Position numbers and translations under genes: made by a program
Source: Pseudomonas sp. SLFW
Lineage (GTDB): Bacteria; Pseudomonadota; Gammaproteobacteria; Pseudomonadales; Pseudomonadaceae
Assembly: GCF_009905615.1 (NCBI RefSeq)
Contig: NZ_JAAAKW010000006.1
Coordinates: 1-64,000, forward strand
Direction: 5' to 3'
Length of the DNA stretch: 64,000 bases
In this document: positions 21,229 through 28,315 of the stretch, piece after piece
How the letters are laid out: every line of letters begins with the position of its first letter
Numbering within the stretch: the stretch's first letter is position 1
Notes under the pieces: generated by a model
Databases searched by the model: none
Seen by the model: only the letters and a program-made list of their open reading frames with translations
What the model was told of the DNA's origin: nothing

Positions 21229-21244
21229 AGCGAAAGCTGTGCCA
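21229..21244 (-). promoter_or_regulatory. Sigma-54 (-24/-12) promoter of the alcohol dehydrogenase
   Basis: The minus strand reads TGGCACAGCTTTCGCT, against the consensus TGGCAC-N5-TTGC-W: one mismatch (TCGC for TTGC) with correct spacing. It ends 50 bases before the ATG at 21179. The gene immediately upstream encodes an enhancer-binding protein with an intact GAFTGA loop, which strengthens the call. Confidence 0.72.
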
Positions 21245-21306
21245 AACCTCGCAAAGCCTTTGGGTATAAGGGCATGCGTGACAGGAAGGTCGGTAGAAGG
21301 GAGTTT

Positions 21307-21374
21307 GACCGCTCAGTTTTGATCAGCTTTATGATCGAATTGAGGCGGTCTGATTGAAATTCTAATCAGACCGC
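21307..21374. promoter_or_regulatory. Candidate enhancer sites for the sigma-54 activator
   Basis: A perfect 11-base inverted repeat, GCGGTCTGATT (21345-21355) and AATCAGACCGC (21364-21374), with a third partial copy GACCGCTC at 21307-21314. These lie about 60-130 bases upstream of the -24 element, a usual place for enhancer sites, and overlap the end of the activator gene. The large repeat could instead be a terminator stem, but no T-run follows. Confidence 0.4.
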
Positions 21375-22735
21375 TCCCAACGTTTCATCTTCTGCACCAC
21401 CGTGGCTTGGCTCACGCCCAGCGCCTTGGCGGCGAGCCGCGTGGTCTTGTGCACCTGCAACGCCGCGCGGATCGCCGAGCGTTCGGCGTTCTCTAGCACC
21501 TTGCGCAGCGGCAAGCGGCTGTCGTCAGTGTTTTTCGGGTCGAGGTTGAGAATTTCTTCTGGCAGGTCCAGTGCCTCGATGGTGCCGCTCTGGTTCGTGA
21601 CCACCATCCGCTCAACGATGTTGATCAGCTCACGAATGTTGCCGGGCCAGGGGTACTCGCACATGAGGTCGAGCGCTTCAAGGCTCCACTGTATTTGCCG
21701 CTCATAACGCGCATTAAAGCTGTCGAGGTAGTAATGCAGGAGCGGCGGGATTTCTTCGCTGCGCTCGCGTAAAGCCGGAATGCTGATGGGGACCACGTTG
21801 AGTCGGTAGAACAGGTCGGCGCGAAACGTCCCTTCCGCCACCAACTGTTTGAGGTCGTGATGAGTCGCACTGATGATGCGCACGTCCACTTCTTTCAGCT
21901 CCAGACCACCGACAGGGATGAAGCGATTTTCTTCGATGACCTTGAGCAGCTTCACTTGAACCGGCAGCGGCAGGTCGCCGATTTCATCGAGAAACAGGGT
22001 GCCGTGGTGCGCCAGCTCCAGCAGGCCGCGCTTGCCTTTCGGCCCCGCCCCAGTGAATGCGCCGGGGGCATAACCAAAGAGTTCGGCTTCGATCAGGTTC
22101 TCGGGCAACGCGCCACAGTTGAGGGCCAGAAAAGGCTCGCTGGCGCGGGGGCTGGCGTTATGAATGAACTGCGCCACAAGTGTCTTGCCGACGCCGGTTT
22201 CACCTTGCAGCAGCACCTTCACCGAACTGCCCGCCACTTGCCGGGCGAGCGCGAACACCCGGCCGGACACTTCCTGATCGGCCATCAATGGCGAGTGCAG
22301 CAGGTTGTCCCGTTGACCGGCGTGGAGTTTGGCGGTGCTGTTGCGCAGTTGCTTGAGCTGTTGAAGTTCGTCGCGCTCGTGCTTCATGCGCAGCAGTTCG
22401 GTCATGTCGCGAACGGTGCTGACGACGTAGGAAATCCGGTGATCGGTACCGAGGATCGGCGTGGCGCTGACGAGGAGCTTCTTGCCTTGGCTCAGGCTCT
22501 GCATCACCGACACCGGGCGGCCTTCTTGCAAAACGCGCAATGAGGCTGATTGGGAGATAACGCCAGCCTTGACCAGTTCCTGCATCGAACGGCCTACCAG
22601 CTCTGCGCCGCTGAGGCCGGTCAAGCGTTCATAGGCGCGATTGACCTTGAGCGTCTTGCCGTCGCCATCGGTGATGTACACGCCGTCGTGCAGAGCGTTG
22701 AGCAGTTCTTCGAAACTGGCGTCGTTGACGTTCAC
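21362..22735 (-). CDS. Sigma-54-dependent transcriptional activator (PAS-AAA-HTH)
   Basis: Bacterial enhancer-binding protein of 457 residues. An N-terminal PAS domain (about 8-115) precedes the AAA+ core with Walker A GETGVGKT (178-185), the sigma-54 contact loop GAFTGA (225-230) and Walker B GTLFLDEIGD (about 246-255), and a C-terminal Fis-type helix-turn-helix (RLAAKALGVSQATVVQKMKRW). There is no response-regulator receiver domain, so the PAS domain probably senses the signal. The nearest target is the alcohol dehydrogenase downstream, with its -24/-12 promoter. Confidence 0.93.
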   Translation of the reverse strand: MNVNDASFEELLNALHDGVYITDGDGKTLKVNRAYERLTGLSGAELVGRSMQELVKAGVISQSASLRVLQEGRPVSVMQSLSQGKKLLVSATPILGTDHRISYVVSTVRDMTELLRMKHERDELQQLKQLRNSTAKLHAGQRDNLLHSPLMADQEVSGRVFALARQVAGSSVKVLLQGETGVGKTLVAQFIHNASPRASEPFLALNCGALPENLIEAELFGYAPGAFTGAGPKGKRGLLELAHHGTLFLDEIGDLPLPVQVKLLKVIEENRFIPVGGLELKEVDVRIISATHHDLKQLVAEGTFRADLFYRLNVVPISIPALRERSEEIPPLLHYYLDSFNARYERQIQWSLEALDLMCEYPWPGNIRELINIVERMVVTNQSGTIEALDLPEEILNLDPKNTDDSRLPLRKVLENAERSAIRAALQVHKTTRLAAKALGVSQATVVQKMKRWERSD

Positions 22736-22823
22736 CGAGGAGCTCCATGACGGGGTGAGGAGCGGTGAAGTTTAAACGGTGACAGAGCAATCGATACAAA
22801 ACGGGAGGTAGAAATACGATCGT

Positions 22824-22915
22824 CTGTGGGAGCGAATTCATTCGCGATGCGGCCGTACATTCAACGGAAATGTGTCGAATGTAATGGCCTCTCGCGAATG
22901 AACTCGCTCCCATAG
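22824..22915. repeat. REP doublet (REPIN), type A copy 2
   Basis: Arms CTGTGGGAGCGAATTCATTC plus GCGA and an inverted copy with two mismatches, 45 bases apart. It occupies most of the gap between agtD and the sigma-54 activator gene. Confidence 0.88.
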
Positions 22916-22932
22916 GGAGTGATGTGTATCCC

Positions 22933-23757
22933 TTACTCCACCGCCGTACGCAATTTCTCACTGCGCCCACGCAACCATTCCAGCACCAGCAACAGGATCA
23001 CAGAGAATCCAATCAGCAGCGTCGCGGCAGCCGCAATGGTTGGGCTGAGGTTTTCGCGGATGCCGCTGAACATCTGGCGCGGCAACGTCGCTTGCTCGGG
23101 GCCGGCAAGGAACAGCGTCACCACCACTTCATCGAACGAGGTCGCGAAGGCGAACAACGCCCCGGAAATCACGCCCGGCGCAATCAGCGGCAATGTCACG
23201 CGGCGAAACGCTGTGACCGGTGAAGCGCCCAGGCTGGCGGCAGCACGCACCAGGTTGTAGTTAAAGCCTTGCAGCGTGGCCGACACGGTGATGATCACGA
23301 ACGGCACACCCAACACCGCGTGCACCAAAATCAGCGAGGTGTAGCTGTTGCCCAAACCCAAGGGCGCGAAGAACAGGTAGCTCGCGACACCCACGATCAC
23401 CACCGGCACCACCATCGGCGAGATGACCAGCGCCATCACCAGCGACTTGCCGGGGAAGTTACTGCGGGTCAGGCCAATCGCCGCCAGCGTGCCGAAGCCC
23501 ATGGCCAGCAGCGTTGCGGCCGGGGCGACGATCATGCTGTTCTTCAGTGAGCGCATCCACTCTGCGGAGTTGAAGAAATCCTGATACCAGTGCAGCGAGA
23601 AGCCTTGCAGCGGGTAGACCAGAAAGCTCCCGGAGTTGAACGACAACGGCACGATCACCAGCACCGGCAGCACCAGGAACAACAGAATCAGGCCGCACAG
23701 GATGCGCAGGGTGTAAAACCAGACCCGTTCTGCGGGCGAAGAATAAGGGCTCAACAT
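22933..23757 (-). CDS. agtD: ABC transporter permease (polyamine/GABA type), AgtD-like
   Basis: Inner-membrane permease of 274 residues, PotC-like, with six predicted membrane segments and the EAA loop (about residues 170-195, VRAAASLGASPVTAFRRVTLPL). The start at 23757 (MLSPYSSP) is preferred to the ATG at 23763 because the AGGAG box is only two bases from the latter. It is the last gene of the transport operon. The agt name rests on remembered gene order in P. aeruginosa (PA0603-PA0606), where the system imports 4-aminobutyrate and 5-aminovalerate. Confidence 0.78.
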   Translation of the reverse strand: MLSPYSSPAERVWFYTLRILCGLILLFLVLPVLVIVPLSFNSGSFLVYPLQGFSLHWYQDFFNSAEWMRSLKNSMIVAPAATLLAMGFGTLAAIGLTRSNFPGKSLVMALVISPMVVPVVIVGVASYLFFAPLGLGNSYTSLILVHAVLGVPFVIITVSATLQGFNYNLVRAAASLGASPVTAFRRVTLPLIAPGVISGALFAFATSFDEVVVTLFLAGPEQATLPRQMFSGIRENLSPTIAAAATLLIGFSVILLLVLEWLRGRSEKLRTAVE

Positions 23758-23768
23758 GGTCATTCTCC

Positions 23769-25016
23769 TCAGCTCAGGCGCAGACGGCTGGCGCCGACCA
23801 GCCAGCTATAAATCAGGTACAGCACGACAGTCGCCAGCAACAGCAAACCGCCCAGCGCCGTCGCCATGCCCCAGTTGATGCTGGTGTTGGTGTAGAACGC
23901 CACGAAGTAGCTGACCATCTGATCGTTCGGGCTGCCCAGCAGCGCGGGGGTGATGTAGTAGCCGATGGCGAGGATGAACACTAACAGGCAGCCCGCGCCG
24001 ACACCGGCGTAGGTTTGCGGGAAGTACACCCGCCAGAAGCTGGCGAACGGGTTGCAGCCCAGGGAAATCGCCGCACGCATGTAGGTCGGCGAGATGCCTT
24101 TCATCACGCTATAAATCGGCAGGATCATGAACGGCAGCATGATGTGAACCATCGAGATGTACACGCCAACGCGGTTGAAGACCAGCTCCAGCGGCTTGTC
24201 GATGATGCCCATTGCCATCAGCGCGCCATTGATCAGACCACTCGATTGCAGCAGCACGATCCACGCGGCGACACGCACCAGAATCGAGGTCCAGAACGGC
24301 AGCAGCACCAGAATCATCAGCAGGTTGCTTTGGCGGGCAGGCAGGTTGGCCAACAGGTACGCCAACGGATACGCGAGCAACAGGCAGATCACAGTGATCA
24401 CCAGGCCCATCCAGAACGTGCGGGCGAAGATGTCGAGGTAGATCGCTTGATCGGGGGTCGCAGGCGCCACTTCACCGAGGTCATCGATGCGGTGGTCAAC
24501 GGCCGCCAACAGGTAATAGGGGGTGAAGCTTGAGGTGTTGCGACGGATCGCCTGCCAATACGCGGGATCGCCCCAACGCTCATCGACGGCTTCCAGCGCT
24601 TCTTTATAGGAAGCAGGCTCTTCCTTGAACGGAACGGCGCGTGCAGTTTTCGCGAGCAGGCTGCGGTAACCGGCGAGTTCCTGGTTCAGGCGCTTGGACA
24701 GGTCGCCCAAGGTCTGATTTTTGCGGGCGTCGGCCAGGTCTTGGCTAAGCGCCTTGTACGCTGATTCCGAGGGCAGGCCTTTGCCGTCCCACTTGGCGAC
24801 TTCGGTGACAGTGAGCGGCATGCCGCCAACCACTTCAGGGTTGTTCACGCTCTTGTAGAGCAGCGCCGCAATCGGCACGAGAAACACGAGTAGCAGGAAA
24901 ATCACCAATGGCGCGATCAGTGCCTGAGCCTTCCAGCGGTTGACGCGCTCGGCACGGGCCAGGCGTTGCTTCAAGGTCGGGCTGGCGCCTTCAGTCAGGG
25001 GCACGGCGGTGGCCAT
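23769..25016 (-). CDS. agtC: ABC transporter permease (polyamine/GABA type), AgtC-like
   Basis: Inner-membrane permease of 415 residues, PotB-like. It has a first membrane segment near residue 33-55, a long periplasmic loop of about 150 residues before the second, then five more segments and an EAA loop (RAAISLGCNPFASFWRVYFPQ). The large loop is a subfamily feature of PA0605-like proteins. The ATG at 25016 follows GGAG; an upstream in-frame TTG at 25028 is rejected. It ends 12 bases before agtD. Confidence 0.8.
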   Translation of the reverse strand: MATAVPLTEGASPTLKQRLARAERVNRWKAQALIAPLVIFLLLVFLVPIAALLYKSVNNPEVVGGMPLTVTEVAKWDGKGLPSESAYKALSQDLADARKNQTLGDLSKRLNQELAGYRSLLAKTARAVPFKEEPASYKEALEAVDERWGDPAYWQAIRRNTSSFTPYYLLAAVDHRIDDLGEVAPATPDQAIYLDIFARTFWMGLVITVICLLLAYPLAYLLANLPARQSNLLMILVLLPFWTSILVRVAAWIVLLQSSGLINGALMAMGIIDKPLELVFNRVGVYISMVHIMLPFMILPIYSVMKGISPTYMRAAISLGCNPFASFWRVYFPQTYAGVGAGCLLVFILAIGYYITPALLGSPNDQMVSYFVAFYTNTSINWGMATALGGLLLLATVVLYLIYSWLVGASRLRLS

Positions 25017-25044
25017 AGTGAACTCCAAAATCTTTCAACGATGG

Positions 25045-25080
25045 GTGCGTTTTCTTCCCGCAAGGGGAAAGAAAACGCAC
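25045..25080 (-). other. Stem-loop between agtB and agtC
   Basis: Arms GTGCGTTTTCTT and AAGAAAACGCAC with additional CCC/GGG pairing make a stem of about 15 base pairs in the 88-base gap after the binding-protein gene. No T-run follows, so it is more likely a 3' RNA-stabilising or partial-termination structure that raises binding-protein output over the permeases. Confidence 0.6.
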
Positions 25081-25104
25081 CTGGTTTAACGTGACGCGTG
25101 ACGC

Positions 25105-26136
25105 TTACTTGGCAGCCCAAGAGTTGAAGCGCTGTTCCAGGTTCTCGCCATAGTCAGCCCAGAATTTCACGTCGATCTGCACCTGATCCTTGATGTTCTC
25201 AGGAGTGGTCGGCATGTTTTTCAGAGTGTCGGCGCTCAGCAGCGAAACCGCTTGAGTGTTGGCCGGACCGTAGGCGATGTTCTCGGAGTAGGTCTTTTGC
25301 TGCTCTGGCTTGAGGGTGTAAGCGAGGAATTTCTTCGCTTCTTCGGCGTTTTTGGCGCCCTTCGGAATGGCCCATGCGTCGAAGTCATAAACGCCGCCCG
25401 TCCAGACCACTTTCAGGTTGCTCTCCTTCTGCACGGCCGCGATACGACCGTTGTAGGCCGAGCTCATCACGACGTCGCCAGACTGGAGATACTGCGGCGG
25501 CTGAGCACCCGCTTCCCACCACTGGATGCTTGGCTTGAGCTTGTCGAGCATCTTGAAGGCGCGGTCCTGGCCGTCTTTGGTGGCCAGCACTTTGTAGACG
25601 TCTTTCGGCGCGACGCCGTCAGCCATCAGTGCAAATTCAAGGGTGTATTTGGCGCCTTTACGCAGGCCACGCTTGCCCGGGAATTTTTCGGTGTTCCAGA
25701 AATCGGTCCAACCGGTCGGCGCGGTTTTCAGCTTGTCGGCGTTGTAGGCCAGCACGGTCGACCACACGAAGAAGCCCACGCCGCAGGTCTGAATGGCCCC
25801 CGGCACGTAGTCTTCTTTCTTGCCCAGAATGGCGGGGTCGATTTCTTCGAACATGTCTTCGTCGCAGCCACGGGACAGTTCCGGGGATTCCACTTCTACG
25901 AGATCCCAGGTCACGCTCTTGGTGTCGACCATGGCTTTCACCTTGGCCATCTCACCGTTGTACTCGCCCGCAATGATCTTGCCGCTGCCGGTCTTTTCCC
26001 ACGGCGCGTAGAAGGCCTTTTCCTGAGCCGCCTTGTTCGCGCCACCGAAGGAAATGACGGTCAGGTCCGCCGCCATGGCTTGCGCCGCGCACATCATGCC
26101 GACCGATAAGGCGGTGAGCTTCAATGTCTTTAGCAT
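25105..26136 (-). CDS. agtB: ABC transporter periplasmic binding protein, AgtB-like
   Basis: PotD/PotF-type solute receptor of 343 residues with a signal peptide (about 1-22, cleaved after AQAMA). It shows ISFGGANKAAQEKAFYAPWEKTGSG and WDLVEVESPELSRGC near the ligand site, typical of polyamine/aminovalerate family members. Ligand specificity cannot be read directly; GABA or 5-aminovalerate is inferred from synteny. Second gene of the operon, after the ATPase. Confidence 0.8.
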   Translation of the reverse strand: MLKTLKLTALSVGMMCAAQAMAADLTVISFGGANKAAQEKAFYAPWEKTGSGKIIAGEYNGEMAKVKAMVDTKSVTWDLVEVESPELSRGCDEDMFEEIDPAILGKKEDYVPGAIQTCGVGFFVWSTVLAYNADKLKTAPTGWTDFWNTEKFPGKRGLRKGAKYTLEFALMADGVAPKDVYKVLATKDGQDRAFKMLDKLKPSIQWWEAGAQPPQYLQSGDVVMSSAYNGRIAAVQKESNLKVVWTGGVYDFDAWAIPKGAKNAEEAKKFLAYTLKPEQQKTYSENIAYGPANTQAVSLLSADTLKNMPTTPENIKDQVQIDVKFWADYGENLEQRFNSWAAK

Positions 26137-26226
26137 TTATTTTTCTCTCCACGAACAAATGTTGGTTAAGCAATGGGGCGATCGATTCGCCTCTGGGTGC
26201 CTCGATTTACGCGTACCGCGGGTGAA

Positions 26227-27351
26227 TCAATGCGCGTCCTGCAACGGGTCCAGCGCGCGCGCGTGCTCGACCTGCCATCCAATGGGCACAACGTCGCCAA
26301 CGCTCATGGCCGGGTCCAGCTCGGCAATGGGCTGTTTGACGAAGAAATCGGTTTTGCCTGCCACTTCCAGACGCACACGCACGTGGTCGCCCAGATAGAT
26401 AAACTCAGCGACGCGGCCGGAGAAACGGTTCACGCAGCTTTCGCTGCGGCCATTGAGATTCACGCGTTCAGGGCGGATCGACAACGTGACCGGGCTGCCT
26501 GCCGGGCCGACGTTGATCGCCAGTGCCTCGACCTTCTCGCCTCGGGAAAGGGCCACCAGGCAACGGTCGCCGGTCTGGCTGAGCAAGGTGCCGTTGATGC
26601 GATTGTTCTCGCCGATGAAGTTGGCGACGAAGGTGTTCTTCGGCTCTTCATAGAGAGAGCGCGGCGGAGCGATCTGCTGGATTTCGCCTTGGTGGAAGAC
26701 GGCGACGCGGTCCGACATGGTCAGCGCTTCGCCCTGGTCGTGGGTCACGTAGACCACGGTTACGCCCAGGCGCTGGTGGAGGTGCTTGATCTCCATCTGC
26801 ATGTGTTCGCGCAGCTGCTTGTCGAGGGCGCCCAGCGGTTCGTCCATCAGCACCAGTTGCGGCTCGAACACCAGTGCGCGGGCCAGTGCCACACGTTGCT
26901 GCTGACCACCGGACATTTGCGCCGGATACCGATGAGACAGCGCGCCGAGCTGCACCATGTCCAGCGCCTTCTTGACCTTCTCGGCGACGTCGGTCTTGCT
27001 CATGCCACGCACCGACAGCGGGAACGCGAGGTTCTCGGCCACCGTCATGTGCGGGAACAGCGCGTAGTTCTGAAACACCATGCCGATGTCGCGTTTGTGC
27101 GGCGGCACGTTATTGATCGAACGGCCAGCCAGCAGGATCTCGCCCGCCGTCGGCGTTTCGAAACCGGCGAGCATCATCAGGCTGGTGGTCTTGCCGGAGC
27201 CGGACGGCCCGAGCAGGGTGAGGAACTCGCCTTTGCGAATGTCCAGGTTGAGGTCTTTGACGATCAGGGCTTCGCCGTCGTAGCTCTTTTGCACACCACG
27301 AAAGCTGACCAGAACATCACTTGCCCCAGCGCTTGAATCGACGTTGCTCAT
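26227..27351 (-). CDS. agtA: ABC transporter ATP-binding protein, AgtA-like
   Basis: ATPase of 374 residues, PotA-like. Walker A GPSGSGKT (about 48-55), Q-loop, signature MSGGQQQR, Walker B LVLMDEPLGALD, H-loop VTHDQ and a C-terminal TOBE domain are intact. The ATG at 27351 is chosen over an in-frame GTG at 27360. It is the first gene of a four-gene transport operon, and a palindrome lies about 110 bases upstream. A further binding protein that I recall at this place in P. aeruginosa (PA0602) is absent. Confidence 0.82.
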   Translation of the reverse strand: MSNVDSSAGASDVLVSFRGVQKSYDGEALIVKDLNLDIRKGEFLTLLGPSGSGKTTSLMMLAGFETPTAGEILLAGRSINNVPPHKRDIGMVFQNYALFPHMTVAENLAFPLSVRGMSKTDVAEKVKKALDMVQLGALSHRYPAQMSGGQQQRVALARALVFEPQLVLMDEPLGALDKQLREHMQMEIKHLHQRLGVTVVYVTHDQGEALTMSDRVAVFHQGEIQQIAPPRSLYEEPKNTFVANFIGENNRINGTLLSQTGDRCLVALSRGEKVEALAINVGPAGSPVTLSIRPERVNLNGRSESCVNRFSGRVAEFIYLGDHVRVRLEVAGKTDFFVKQPIAELDPAMSVGDVVPIGWQVEHARALDPLQDAH

Positions 27352-27458
27352 TACCCACACCTTTGTTTAATCAACCGTGGGGACAAGCCTAGATGAGGCT
27401 ACAGACCACGCAAATCGGGGCGCAGGAGAGATTGAGCTAGGCGGGATGGAAGGTTGGT

Positions 27459-27476
27459 TGTAGGGATTGCCCTACA
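27459..27476. promoter_or_regulatory. Candidate operator upstream of agtABCD
   Basis: Perfect 7-base arms TGTAGGG-ATTG-CCCTACA lie 108 bases upstream of agtA. Symmetry and position suit a dimeric activator such as the adjacent LuxR-type regulator, but this is not shown by the sequence. Confidence 0.4.
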
Positions 27477-27562
27477 CGGATGGCGGGGATAGGTATGTGC
27501 CGTCGAGGGCACTTTCCGCGGGTTTTGTCAGCTGGATGACATCGCGGGATAGGACACCGGAC

Positions 27563-27655
27563 CTGTGGGACCGAATTCATTCAGGAAGGCAGACTGTCAG
27601 ACGCTGCATCTGCGTCGTCCGAACCAACGTTTCGCGAATGAATTCGCTCCCACAG
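27563..27655. repeat. REP doublet (REPIN), type A copy 3
   Basis: Left arm CTGTGGGACCGAATTCATTC has lost the terminal GCGA match and carries a C for G, while the right arm TCGCGAATGAATTCGCTCCC plus ACAG is intact. It is the most degraded copy and lies between agtR and agtA. Confidence 0.82.
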
Positions 27656-27685
27656 ATCGATCCGGCGTTGGCCCACAGGTCGTTT

Positions 27686-28315
27686 TCAGACCAGCTTATG
27701 CTCCATCGCATACTTCACCAGCTCGGCCAGCGACGTGATATTGAGCTTCTGCATCAACCTCGCTTTGTGGGTGCTGATGGTCTTGCTGCTCAGCGCCAAT
27801 TGCTGGGCGATGTCGTTGACGTTGGCGCCTTGGGCCAAGCGTTCGAACACCGAAAACTCGCGCTCAGACAGCAGCGAGTGCAGAGGACGGCTGTCGGTCA
27901 GACCCACCTCGAACACCATTCGGTCGGCCAGGTCCGGGTCGATATAACGCCCGCCCGACGCCACCCGTCGGATCGCCGTCAGCAGCAGCGCCGGGTCGCT
28001 GTCCTTGGTCGCGTATCCCGCCGCGCCGATCTTCAACGCACGAGCCGCCATTTGGGCTTCATCGTGCATCGACAGCACCAGAATCGCCGGCGGGTTGTTC
28101 AGCGCGCGAATCCTCGGAATCGCTTCCAGACCGTTCACCCCCGGCATCGAAATGTCGAGCAGCACGACTTCACACTCGATGTGGCGCAGGGCCTCCAGCA
28201 ACTGTTCGCCATTGCTGGCCTCCCCCGCCACTTGCAGGTCCTTGGCCAGACCAATCAACTGCTTGATGCCCTCGCGGACAATGGTGTGGTCCTCGGCAAC
28301 CAATACACGAATCAC
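27686..28315 (-). CDS. agtR: LuxR-type response regulator, AgtR-like
   Basis: Response regulator of 209 residues. The receiver domain has the acidic pocket (E8/D9), the phospho-acceptor D54 in VVLLDISMPG and the switch region; a LuxR helix-turn-helix (VNDIAQQLALSSKTISTHKARLM) is at the C-terminus. Its ATG overlaps the sensor kinase stop by four bases. In P. aeruginosa the AgtS-AgtR pair senses 5-aminovalerate/GABA and activates agtABCD; the assignment here is from synteny and domain match. Confidence 0.8.
   Translation of the reverse strand: MIRVLVAEDHTIVREGIKQLIGLAKDLQVAGEASNGEQLLEALRHIECEVVLLDISMPGVNGLEAIPRIRALNNPPAILVLSMHDEAQMAARALKIGAAGYATKDSDPALLLTAIRRVASGGRYIDPDLADRMVFEVGLTDSRPLHSLLSEREFSVFERLAQGANVNDIAQQLALSSKTISTHKARLMQKLNITSLAELVKYAMEHKLV

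Larger units (their letters stand above)
27352..27685. other. Intergenic region upstream of agtA with a palindrome and a REP doublet
   Basis: No gene is seen. It contains the palindrome at 27459-27476 and the REP doublet at 27563-27655, and must carry the agtABCD promoter. The binding-protein gene remembered from P. aeruginosa between agtR and agtA is not here. Confidence 0.6.
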
